Of a stretch of 64,000 nt of DNA, positions 55,234 through 64,000 are shown piece after piece. This DNA comes from Cytophagaceae bacterium (GTDB lineage Bacteria; Bacteroidota; Bacteroidia; Cytophagales; JAIYAX01). The notes under the pieces are model-generated. The model did not search any database. It had not been told where the DNA came from and saw only the letters and a list, made by a program, of their open reading frames with translations. Numbering within the stretch: position 1 is the stretch's first letter; each line of letters begins with the position of its first letter. Made by a program: the position numbers and the translations under genes. The stretch covers positions 62,001 to 126,000 of the forward strand of contig JAIYAX010000005.1 in assembly GCA_027488815.1 (NCBI GenBank), read 5' to 3'.

Positions 55234-56241
55234 TCAATCGATAGGTATTTCAATACTCAGGTAAGTGCCTTTGCCTGGCTCACTCTCCAGTAAATAAGTG
55301 CCAAGAAGTACTTCTACCCGGTCTTTGATGTTTCTGATCCCGTTACCAGGGCTGTTCAGGGTTGGATCAAATCCTTTCCCATTATCTTCAATCGAAAGAC
55401 TGATCATGTTGCCTCTCGAGTATAACTGCAAGGCTATCATGCTGGCTTGAGCATGTTTTAGAATATTCTGAAAACTCTCCTGAACAATTCGGTAAATGGC
55501 GGTTTTCTGGGCTTGATTAATTCTAAGCGGTTGGGGGTCAATTTGTAAATCATAGCTTATCCCGGGACGTGAGCATTCCTCTGCAAGTGATATGATGCAT
55601 GATTTTAGATCAAAGTCCTGAAGCCGGAGGGGGATGAGGTTGCTGATGATGCTCCTCATGTCCTTGATGGCTTTTTCAGTGAGCTCGATTAGATTGGCTT
55701 TGATGGCTTTTTGGTCATCGTAAGCGACACTTGACTCAAGGGTGAAGCGTATGCTGTTCAGGATCTGGCCCAATCCATCATGAAGTTCCCTGCTGATTCT
55801 GGCTCTCTCCATTTCCTGCCCTTCGATCAGATGTTTGAGGCGGTCACGGACCAGTTCTTTATCCAGAGAGAATTTGTAAAGTGCCAGATCTACACGATTC
55901 AAAAGGTCATGTTCCTCAAAGGGCTTGATGATGTAGGCAAAAGGTCCTGTTCTTTTGGCCATTTCCATGGTAGCTGTATCGGAAAGGGCCGTGAGGTAAA
56001 TGATGGGTAAATCACAAATGGCAAGTATTTTTTTTGTTGCATCAATTCCATTCATAGGCCCATCCAGCATGATATCCATTAATACCAGATCCGGAGTTTC
56101 TTTTTCACAGAAAGCAACTGCATCTTCACCTGAGGAAAAAGTGCCTACTACCTCATAGCCGGCACGCTCCAACACCGATTTGATGAAGGTTGAAACGATG
56201 GCCATGTCTTCCACGACAAGGATTTTTGATTTTTTCATCAA
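55234..56241 (-). CDS. Receiver domain-HisKA_3 histidine kinase hybrid
   Basis: Receiver (ILVVEDMAIVSTFIK, LVLMDIMLDGPMNGIDA) followed by RISRELHDGLGQILNSIRF and HATPase DNGKGFDP. Confidence 0.92.
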   Translation of the reverse strand: MMKKSKILVVEDMAIVSTFIKSVLERAGYEVVGTFSSGEDAVAFCEKETPDLVLMDIMLDGPMNGIDATKKILAICDLPIIYLTALSDTATMEMAKRTGPFAYIIKPFEEHDLLNRVDLALYKFSLDKELVRDRLKHLIEGQEMERARISRELHDGLGQILNSIRFTLESSVAYDDQKAIKANLIELTEKAIKDMRSIISNLIPLRLQDFDLKSCIISLAEECSRPGISYDLQIDPQPLRINQAQKTAIYRIVQESFQNILKHAQASMIALQLYSRGNMISLSIEDNGKGFDPTLNSPGNGIRNIKDRVEVLLGTYLLESEPGKGTYLSIEIPID

Positions 56242-59200
56242 TAGTCAATTTGAATGTAGGCACCATTGTCGTTTGCTACGGTTAGTTTTCCTTTAAGGTG
56301 ACTAACCAGTATTTCTACCAACTGAAATCCAAGTTTACCTGCCAGTTGCTCTGTGTTTAAATCCGGGAAACCCAAACCATGGTCTCTTACCGTGAGTTTG
56401 CGCTTTTCATCAGAGGATTCATATGTCACTTCTATAGGCTTTTTAGGTCCGGAAACCTGGCCATACTTAAGGGCATTGGTCAGTAACTCATGAAGTATAA
56501 GCCCAAGATTAACCGCCATATCCATTGTAATCTGTTCCTCCTGAATGCTCAAATGTATCTGAGCATGTCCATCCTTTCCGGAGTGCATCATCGTAAGTTC
56601 ATCAACAATGCTTTGAAAATAGCTTTTGATGGAGACCTTTTCAAGAGGGTTTTTCTGAATAAGTTTTTCATGAAGCAGTGCAATTGACCTTAATCGTCTG
56701 CTGATGTCTGTAAGGATGCCTTTGACCTGAGGATTCTCAATTCCTTGAGTACGAAGAAAGATAACGCCAAGTATCACCTGAAGGTTGTTTTTAACCCGAT
56801 GATGCAGCTCTTTTATCAACAAATCCTTTTCCAGCAAAAGTTGCTTTAGCTCACTCTCTTTGGCTTTAAGTTCTTCGATGGATTGTACCTGAAGGCTGAT
56901 GTCTGTGCTTGAGCCTAGAAAACCCATAAACTGACCCATTTCGTTAAAACGGGGTACTACATGATCAAAAAGCCATCTGAATTCATGACCAACTTTGCAT
57001 CGGTAGCTCATGGTAAACTCTTCCTGTTTTTTAAACTGCTCTTCCACCCAGGGAAGAAATTCATCAAGGTCATCCGGGTGAAGTAGCTTTTCCCATGAAG
57101 TGTTGATGATTGACTCGAGCTCTCTTCCTGTGTTTTTAAGCCAGGCCTTGTTGTAATAAACAGGTTTGTCTTGCTCATCGCTCATCCAGATCCCTACCGG
57201 AGCAATATCAGCCAGGGTTCTGAATCGTTGCTCACTTTCTCTAAGGGCAAGTTCTGCTTGTTTCCGGTAAGCGATATCTTTGATATTGAGTGCGGCACCT
57301 ATGATCTTTTGATCAGAGTCATAAGCCGGATTGATTGATATTCTATACCAATGGTGAATGCCATCCGCTGAGCGCACATTTAGCTCATCAATGAGGCTTT
57401 CTCCTCTTAAACTTTGCTCAATTTGCTGTAGGTATATTTCCTTTTCAAATTCAGGCAGGTGATCCCTGAGGTCTTCTCCAAAAGCAGGGCTTGTGCCTGA
57501 CCACCATTGAAAGAATGAGATACCCCTTTGATTGATGGCTTCTATCCTGTACCTCCGATTTACGAGCAAAGAAGCATCGGGGCTGGACTCAAAAAATGCC
57601 CTTAGTTTGTTTTCATATCCATCAATTTGAAGATGAACGAGTTTTTCCTCATTCACGTCCATTGTAAACCCCAGAACAAATGGCTTATCATCTTCCTGAT
57701 TTCTAATGACTTTAATGATCGTTCTAAGCCATTTGAAATATCCCTCTTTGTGCAGAGACCGATACTCAATCAATGTGGTTTGCTCTGATTCGATACAGTC
57801 AGTTACCTTTGTTTTTACTTGATCCAGATCATCGGGGTGAATGTGCCGAAAGGCACCATGTGTTATAATCCATTCTGAAGGTGTGTAGCCTGTAATATGT
57901 TCAATAACCGGGCTCAGAAAAGTTGGAACAAGTGTATTGTAATCTGATTTGAAGACTGCAATAGGAAGGTTATCAACTAAATTCTGATAAAGATTTTGAG
58001 CCTTTATAAGCTCTTTCTCAGCATTTAATCGTCGGGTAATATCTCTTCCCATGGCCTGAATAGCAGATGGATTGCCATTGGAGTCTTTTATGCAGTTAAA
58101 TTCCCATTCTGTGTGTAGAAATTCCCCATGTTTATTGGGTTTGCGAATGATAACTTGTACAATTTTATCAGGGTTAGTCAGGCACTTGATAGCTGCTTCC
58201 ATACAAATTGAAATGTCTTCATGATGTACGGTTTCAGTAAATGTCATTCCAATCAACTCTGCCTCAGAAAATCCGAAAACCTCACAAAACAGCCTGTTGA
58301 CATACGTGTATTTACCATCCAAATCTGTTCGGATCAGGTAGGAGGTACTCGACTCTAAAAGCGATTGAACGTATTGTAGATTTTGGGCCAGATCAGCCTC
58401 TTTCTTTTTGAATGTTATGCGGTCTTTGAGATGAATAATCAACCCATCGTCAGATCCCTGTCCACTATTCACAGGGTAGTAGCTCGATTCGATAACTACC
58501 TGCTCTCCTTTGAGATCTGTATAACTGCCTTGGAATTCAACGAAGTTACCTTCCTGAGTATCGCTTTTTGAATCAGAAATGGATGTCCTTTGATCAGGAA
58601 AAACATATTGAGCCATATCTTGTCCTACCCTTAGTTGCTCAAGGCTAAAACGTTGGTACAACTCATTTGCCTCTTGGTTAAAAAGTTTTATCCTAAAGTT
58701 TCGATCAACTAATATAAGCCCGTCATTTGTACTTTGAAACAAGACCAAAAGCTGGCTCCATAGCATTCTCATTTCTGCATTTACGCCATCAAGCCTATTG
58801 CTTAGCTGGCCTTCAGAACGTTTCTTTTCGGTAATATCAGTCTGATAGGCAAAAAAGTAGTTCAGCTGGCCCTCCTCATCATGAACAGGCTCCACTTGAA
58901 GCAACAGCCAATACGCTTCTCCTTTTTTACTGTAGTTGAGTATCTCTACCTGAAAACCATGTCCCTGCTCCAATCTTGAGTGCATATACTCCACCACATT
59001 TGGGTCGGTGTCCTTACCCTGAAGAAAACTTCCCGGCTTTTTACCTATCACTTCACGGAATGAATAGCCGGTCATTTGCTCAAATCCTTTGTTTACCCAA
59101 ATGATGTGTCCTCTTCTATCAGTCAGTATATTGATGCTGGTTTGAAACTGCTCAACAATCGTCGAGATTTTCCTCTTGATGCTTTGAGTGGGGTCTAGTA

Positions 59201-59531
59201 TTTTAAGAATCAGAACTTTTCGGCCTTCAAAGCCAAACTCTGAAAAGCTGGTTTTGCATGCAGCCTCCGGAGCAATTAAGGGCACCAATATTCCGCTATA
59301 ATCGTTTTCAAACGCTTGAAAGACAAAGTAATTCCCAAACTTTTGTCCTACAATTTCTTCTCCCAGAAAAGAAAACAAAGACCTGCACACTAAATTTTGA
59401 TAGATTATTACATCTGATTGCGGGTCAAATAGCAGGTAGGCTTCTGATGAGCTACCCACCAAAAGCTCAAATGCTTCTGGATTTAGTGCAGAACTTGACC
59501 GAGTAGAGGTGTCGATTTGTAAAAAGCTCAT
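56238..59531 (-). CDS. Multi-PAS sensor histidine kinase (HisKA_2/HWE-like)
   Basis: Several PAS/PAC units (GHIIWVNKGFEQMTGYSFREVIGKKPGSFLQG etc.); LLIKELHHRVKNNLQVILGVIFLRTQ. Confidence 0.93.
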   Translation of the reverse strand: MSFLQIDTSTRSSSALNPEAFELLVGSSSEAYLLFDPQSDVIIYQNLVCRSLFSFLGEEIVGQKFGNYFVFQAFENDYSGILVPLIAPEAACKTSFSEFGFEGRKVLILKILDPTQSIKRKISTIVEQFQTSINILTDRRGHIIWVNKGFEQMTGYSFREVIGKKPGSFLQGKDTDPNVVEYMHSRLEQGHGFQVEILNYSKKGEAYWLLLQVEPVHDEEGQLNYFFAYQTDITEKKRSEGQLSNRLDGVNAEMRMLWSQLLVLFQSTNDGLILVDRNFRIKLFNQEANELYQRFSLEQLRVGQDMAQYVFPDQRTSISDSKSDTQEGNFVEFQGSYTDLKGEQVVIESSYYPVNSGQGSDDGLIIHLKDRITFKKKEADLAQNLQYVQSLLESSTSYLIRTDLDGKYTYVNRLFCEVFGFSEAELIGMTFTETVHHEDISICMEAAIKCLTNPDKIVQVIIRKPNKHGEFLHTEWEFNCIKDSNGNPSAIQAMGRDITRRLNAEKELIKAQNLYQNLVDNLPIAVFKSDYNTLVPTFLSPVIEHITGYTPSEWIITHGAFRHIHPDDLDQVKTKVTDCIESEQTTLIEYRSLHKEGYFKWLRTIIKVIRNQEDDKPFVLGFTMDVNEEKLVHLQIDGYENKLRAFFESSPDASLLVNRRYRIEAINQRGISFFQWWSGTSPAFGEDLRDHLPEFEKEIYLQQIEQSLRGESLIDELNVRSADGIHHWYRISINPAYDSDQKIIGAALNIKDIAYRKQAELALRESEQRFRTLADIAPVGIWMSDEQDKPVYYNKAWLKNTGRELESIINTSWEKLLHPDDLDEFLPWVEEQFKKQEEFTMSYRCKVGHEFRWLFDHVVPRFNEMGQFMGFLGSSTDISLQVQSIEELKAKESELKQLLLEKDLLIKELHHRVKNNLQVILGVIFLRTQGIENPQVKGILTDISRRLRSIALLHEKLIQKNPLEKVSIKSYFQSIVDELTMMHSGKDGHAQIHLSIQEEQITMDMAVNLGLILHELLTNALKYGQVSGPKKPIEVTYESSDEKRKLTVRDHGLGFPDLNTEQLAGKLGFQLVEILVSHLKGKLTVANDNGAYIQIDY

Positions 59532-59665
59532 AAAGCAACGACCCTAAATTCTGCATTTAATATGTCAAAACAATAACATATTTAAGAATCTACTTACTCG
59601 ATGCTATTTGCATAATTTTAATAAATTCTTTAAGTAATTGATTTGAAACGCCGATATACAACAAG

Positions 59666-60730
59666 TCAGGCCATCTGGTACCTGAGAGAGCTTAAGGCAT
59701 TATGCGCTAGTTGCTCCAGAGGCAATATTTTCTCTACAGCATTTAGTTTGACCGCTTCTTTGGGCATCCCATATACCACGCAAGATTTTTCATCCTGGGC
59801 AAGGGTAGGTGATCCGGCTTCGTGCATTGCCAGCAACCCTTTAGCACCATCGGCACCCATTCCGGTCATGATCACACCTGCTGCATTTTTACCGGCAAAT
59901 TGAGCGACTGAGTAAAAGAGTACATCTACTGAGGGTCGATGTCTGTTTACAGGTTCTTGTTGATGCAGCTCTACATAATACCTTGTGCCACTTCTTCTCA
60001 GTTCCATATGTTTGTTTCCGGGAGCAATCAGTGCCCTGCCTCGAAGCACAGCATCCCCGGAGCTTGCTTCTTTCACTTCGATTTTACAAAGCTGGTTGAG
60101 TCGCTCCGCAAAAGAGCGGGTGAAAACCTCTGGCATGTGCTGCACGATGACGATACCCGGGCAATCCACCGGCATTTGCTCCAGAAACACACGTATGGCC
60201 TCGGTACCGCCCGTTGAGGCTCCTAAGGCAATTATTTTGCTGCTGGTCTGCGCCGGGAAGGCTTTTTTTACAGATGCTGAAGTTGTATAACTCACCTGAT
60301 CGGCCAGAGATTTTCTTTTTACAATGGCTTTGGACGCTGCTTTGATGACTTGAATAATATGCTGGTCCTGATCGATGAAATTATCAACGCTAATGGCATT
60401 TTTTTTCAGAACCTCTACTGCCCCATATTCCAGTGCTCTAAGGGTAGACTCTGCTCCCAGGTCTGTAAGGCTACTGATGACCACCACAGGGATCGGGTGT
60501 TGCGACATGATTTTTTTTAAGAAAGTAAGCCCATCCATCCGAGGCATTTCCAGATCAAGGGTGATGACATCCGGTATTTCGTCTTTGATTTTTTGTGCCG
60601 CAATAAATGGGTCTGCCGCTGTGGCCATCACTTCTATGCTTGAGTCAGCAGAGAGAATTTTACTCAAAGCCTGCCTTACCAGTGCGGAGTCATCAACGAT
60701 GAGCACTCTGATTTTCTTGATCAATGACAT
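59666..60730 (-). CDS. cheB: Chemotaxis protein-glutamate methylesterase CheB
   Basis: Receiver plus [54 protein letters not shown]. Confidence 0.95.
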   Translation of the reverse strand: MSLIKKIRVLIVDDSALVRQALSKILSADSSIEVMATAADPFIAAQKIKDEIPDVITLDLEMPRMDGLTFLKKIMSQHPIPVVVISSLTDLGAESTLRALEYGAVEVLKKNAISVDNFIDQDQHIIQVIKAASKAIVKRKSLADQVSYTTSASVKKAFPAQTSSKIIALGASTGGTEAIRVFLEQMPVDCPGIVIVQHMPEVFTRSFAERLNQLCKIEVKEASSGDAVLRGRALIAPGNKHMELRRSGTRYYVELHQQEPVNRHRPSVDVLFYSVAQFAGKNAAGVIMTGMGADGAKGLLAMHEAGSPTLAQDEKSCVVYGMPKEAVKLNAVEKILPLEQLAHNALSSLRYQMA

Positions 60731-60742
60731 ATATAGGTTGGC

Positions 60743-61207
60743 TTAAACATATTTGAGCATCACCAGATTTTCATGAGTCACAAACTTGATGTTGCGACCA
60801 CGGCTGCCTCCTGTGTCACTTTTGAGGATTTTTATTTTACGCTCGGCCAGAAAGTCAAAAGCTACTTCTGTATTCCGTTTGCCGATTTCATACACATTGC
60901 TGTCTGACAACTGATGTGCACCGCCAAATACTTTTGCAACCAATTGAGAAGGGTCGGACCCTAAAGAGATCATTTTGTCGATCAACTTAGGGATTGCTAT
61001 GTTGCCATATTTTGGAGTTGCCAGACCCTGGTCGTTCCAGTAAGGAAGCATGTAGTGGTTGATGCCTCCTATTTGCAGTCTCGCATCAAAAAGGCATACT
61101 GCTATGCAGGAGCCAAGGACCGTTTGTACTATAGTTGGCTTTGCCACAGCAAAAAGAGTTGAAGGAAACAAGAAATGGGTTGAAAGAGCTACCTCAGGCT
61201 GTTCCAT
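60743..61207 (-). CDS. cheD: Chemoreceptor glutamine deamidase CheD
   Basis: TVLGSCIAVCLFD, GGINHYMLP, KVFGGAH, SDTGGSRGRNIKFVTHENLV. Confidence 0.93.
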   Translation of the reverse strand: MEQPEVALSTHFLFPSTLFAVAKPTIVQTVLGSCIAVCLFDARLQIGGINHYMLPYWNDQGLATPKYGNIAIPKLIDKMISLGSDPSQLVAKVFGGAHQLSDSNVYEIGKRNTEVAFDFLAERKIKILKSDTGGSRGRNIKFVTHENLVMLKYV

Positions 61208-61210
61208 GGC

Positions 61211-62083
61211 TTAAAAGAGCTCTTCCTCGCCAAAGATCACCTCTTTCGATTCTGCCGTTTGTTCTTTTTGATGCTCCATTGATGGGATCGCTAGATAGAA
61301 GGTACTCCCTCTGCCTTTTGAGCTTTCCAGTCGCAAGCTTCCACCGATCACATCAACATACTCTTTCACTACTGACAATCCCAAGCCATTGCCTCTGTGT
61401 AACTTATTGGGTCCGAAATCCAACTGCCGAAACCTTTCGAAAATGGTCAGTTGGTCTTCATCGCTTATTCCGTTTCCATCGTCTTTGATCGTGATATAAA
61501 ATTCATTTTCAAGCATTTGACCCTTGATGGAAATGGTCGACCCAATAGGACTAAATTCTATAGCATTTCCGATCAGGTTGATCAGAATTCCAAACAATAG
61601 TGCTGCATCGGTGCAATAAAACTGTGGTGTTTCAGGATCAAGCTCTACCTGAAGGTTCAACTTCTTTTTTGAAACCTTGAACTGGAAATCATTGAGCAGG
61701 TTAATGACAAGCTTGTTCAGATTTACCTTACCTGGCTTTGGACTCAACAGACCGGCCTCAATTTTGGCTGCGGCAAAAATATTTCGCATCTGATAGTCCA
61801 GATCAAAAGCTTCTTCAAAGACCAGATTTGCCTGTTTGTGTACCAATTCAGCATTATCATAGGCAGCATGCATGATGCTTTTTGATAACCCCAGAATACT
61901 GGTCAGCGGATTATTGATCTCATTAAGAATATTGCTCAAAAAATGAGAGCGTTGTTGCTCTGCATGAAGCACTTTGGTACTGAGCCTTTCAATCTCTTTC
62001 AACAGCACTTGCTCCATTTCCGTTTTCTTTTGAAGCTGATTTTCAAGTTCGATTAGTTCAATGGGTCTTTCCATCGTTTTCAA
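61211..62083 (-). CDS. Soluble histidine kinase-like protein lacking the canonical phospho-acceptor His (Asn instead)
   Basis: H-box position reads FLSNILNEINNPLTSILG; N-box LINLIGNAIEFSP, DDGNGISDEDQLTIFERF, GNGLGLSVVKEYV intact. Confidence 0.9.
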   Translation of the reverse strand: MKTMERPIELIELENQLQKKTEMEQVLLKEIERLSTKVLHAEQQRSHFLSNILNEINNPLTSILGLSKSIMHAAYDNAELVHKQANLVFEEAFDLDYQMRNIFAAAKIEAGLLSPKPGKVNLNKLVINLLNDFQFKVSKKKLNLQVELDPETPQFYCTDAALLFGILINLIGNAIEFSPIGSTISIKGQMLENEFYITIKDDGNGISDEDQLTIFERFRQLDFGPNKLHRGNGLGLSVVKEYVDVIGGSLRLESSKGRGSTFYLAIPSMEHQKEQTAESKEVIFGEEELF

Positions 62084-62912
62084 ATGTTTGTTGGATTTTT
62101 TGAAAGGTGGCAGGCATAATCTGCCTGACCGGTAAGTTCATGTGAAAAAGCGACTCAGAATGGCCGATGAGTAGATATCCTCCAGGTTTAAGCCTTTTTA
62201 AAAGGCGGGATACGACTTTTTCCTGAGTAGGCTTATCAAAGTAGATGAGCACATTCCGGCAGAAGATGATGTCAAAAGTTTTATTTGACGGGAGTTCATC
62301 GCTGATCAGGTTAAATCTTTGGAATTCAACTTTTTGCCGAATCTCGGGCACAAATCTGATCAAATCTCTTGCCGGGTCTTTGCTTTTAAGTAGGTATTTG
62401 TGGCACAAAGCGCTTGGAATGTCATGCTCCTTAGACTTGGGATAAACGGCATTTTTGGCTGACTGAAGCACTCTGGTTGAAATATCGGTTGCCAGTATTT
62501 TGTACTCATACATTCCGAGACGCTGCATGGCTTCCTGAAGCACCATAGCGATGGTATATGGCTCTTCGCCGGTTGAGCAGGCTGAGCACCATATCTGAAT
62601 GGATTTATTGCCTTTTTGCTGCACTTGTTCAGGCAATGCTACCCGGTTCATAAAATCGAAGTGTGCGGGCTCTCTGAAGAAATCAGTTTTATTGGTCGAT
62701 ACCACATCGATCATATGAACAAACTCTTCTGTTCCGGCTGCGCTGCTGAGCAACTTTCGGTATTCATCAAAAGAGTTTAAGCCCAATGAAGTTAATCGCT
62801 TTTGCAGCCTCCCCTCCAGAAGGTTTTTCTTGGGCAAAGTAAGGTGTATACCGGCGTACCGGTATACCTCCTCACTTAACTTATGGAAATCCCTGTCACT
62901 TAGTCGGATCAC
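62058..62912 (-). CDS. cheR: Chemotaxis protein methyltransferase CheR
   Basis: IQIWCSACSTGEEPYTIAMVL, ILATDISTRVLQSAKNAVY, FDIIFCRNVLIYFDKPTQEKVV. Confidence 0.95.
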   Translation of the reverse strand: MIRLSDRDFHKLSEEVYRYAGIHLTLPKKNLLEGRLQKRLTSLGLNSFDEYRKLLSSAAGTEEFVHMIDVVSTNKTDFFREPAHFDFMNRVALPEQVQQKGNKSIQIWCSACSTGEEPYTIAMVLQEAMQRLGMYEYKILATDISTRVLQSAKNAVYPKSKEHDIPSALCHKYLLKSKDPARDLIRFVPEIRQKVEFQRFNLISDELPSNKTFDIIFCRNVLIYFDKPTQEKVVSRLLKRLKPGGYLLIGHSESLFHMNLPVRQIMPATFQKIQQTFENDGKTH

Positions 62913-62927
62913 TTTTGTAGTCAGTTT

Positions 62928-64000
62928 TTAATACTTTACAAAATCGTGATCAGAAGCATCACCATTCAATTCAAGCACTACTCCATTGCTCTTGCTTAGC
63001 TTTTGTCCGGCTTTGCCATTGCTTGATGGGTAGCTGCTACGAATTGAAGTGTTGGGCTTTGAAAGATAAGAAGGGCGATTTGACTGGTTAGCCCTTATAG
63101 AATTGTCAATTTTGAAAAACCCAATGATAGAGCGAAGATTTTCAGCCTGGCTGGATAACTCTTCAGCACTTGCAGCCATTTCTTCGGCACCTGCAGCGTT
63201 TTGCTGTATAACCTGATTGAATTGCTGTATGGCATTGTTAACCTGATTGGCTCCGCTATTCTGTTCCATGCTGCTGGCACTTATCTCTTGCACCAATCTG
63301 GCTGTGTTTTGAATGTTTGGCGTGATTTGCTCCAGTAGCCTTCCGGATTTGTCGGCGATGGAAACACTTGAGGTAGAAAGTTCATTGATCTCCGAAGCAG
63401 CTGACTGACTGCGCTCAGCGAGCTTACGTACTTCTGCCGCCACGACTGCAAAACCTTTCCCATGGTCTCCTGCACGGGCAGCTTCTACTGCTGCGTTCAA
63501 GGCCAATAGGTTGGTCTGCCTTGCAATTTCTCCTATGATCGAGATCTTATCTGCTATTTTCTTCATACTGTCAACGGTCTTCACAACAGCCTCTGAACCT
63601 TCCTTCATGTCTTCGGCGGCCTTGAGGGCTATTTTTTCAGTCTGTTGGGCATTGTCGGTATTTTGTTGAATGTTGGACACCATCTCTTCCATACTGGAGG
63701 AAATCTCTTCAGCTGAAGCAGCCTGCTCCTGAGAGCCTTGAGACATACTTTGTGAAGTAGAGCTCATTTGCACACTGGCGGCTGAAATGTTATCGGCACT
63801 TCCGGCAACTGATGAGATCACCTCTTTGAGTCGACCCACCATGTCTTTGAAAATGACCAGTAGTTCACCGATCTCGTCCTTAGAAGTATTTTCAATCTGA
63901 ATGGTGAGATTTCCCTGAGCCACTTCGTTCACGATGCTCTTAGCCTGATTGATCGATTTCACAATAGATAAAATGATCCAAGTGGTGATTGCAATGGATA
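62928..64000 (-). CDS. Methyl-accepting chemotaxis protein (5' end outside window)
   Basis: HAMP ([29 protein letters not shown]) and signalling tip [44 protein letters not shown]; frame stays open to the window edge through a TM segment. Confidence 0.95.
   Translation of the reverse strand, partial: SIAITTWIILSIVKSINQAKSIVNEVAQGNLTIQIENTSKDEIGELLVIFKDMVGRLKEVISSVAGSADNISAASVQMSSTSQSMSQGSQEQAASAEEISSSMEEMVSNIQQNTDNAQQTEKIALKAAEDMKEGSEAVVKTVDSMKKIADKISIIGEIARQTNLLALNAAVEAARAGDHGKGFAVVAAEVRKLAERSQSAASEINELSTSSVSIADKSGRLLEQITPNIQNTARLVQEISASSMEQNSGANQVNNAIQQFNQVIQQNAAGAEEMAASAEELSSQAENLRSIIGFFKIDNSIRANQSNRPSYLSKPNTSIRSSYPSSNGKAGQKLSKSNGVVLELNGDASDHDFVKY

Noticed and set aside
59643-60746. Plus-strand ORFs overlapping cheB (59643-59903, 59939-60217, 59985-60290, 60375-60746)
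   Set aside because: Shadow ORFs opposite a clear CheB coding region.

Overview
The window is a chromosomal segment from a Bacteroidota bacterium, probably Cytophagales-like. This rests on T9SS type-A C-terminal sorting domains, the gene families present, and weak Shine-Dalgarno usage. It is mostly ordinary housekeeping, metabolic and signalling genes, interrupted at about 11.1-35.8 kb by a striking accessory locus. That locus holds three giant co-oriented paralogous ORFs (1776, 1954 and 3258 aa) built from 'NVGIGTxxPxxxLHV'-type modules. All three share a nearly invariant 35-aa block right after the signal peptide. Two end in a peptidase-S74-like intramolecular chaperone with an intact Ser-x4-Lys dyad plus a coiled coil. 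The first ends in a different C-terminal domain. Between giants 2 and 3 lie a TMTC/DUF1736-like polytopic TPR protein (candidate protein O-glycosyltransferase), a UbiA-like prenyltransferase with a degenerate first Asp motif, and a 2OG-Fe(II) oxygenase. I propose the whole as a candidate giant surface-fibre plus modification locus; the modification part is inference. The right end (54.6-64 kb) encodes overlapping two-component genes and a CheB/CheD/histidine kinase/CheR/MCP cluster. The kinase in that cluster has Asn in place of the phospho-acceptor His. One tRNA-Asn(GTT), several hairpin terminators and a pair of tandem perfect palindromes were also found. I found no CRISPR array, integrase, transposase or prophage structural module.
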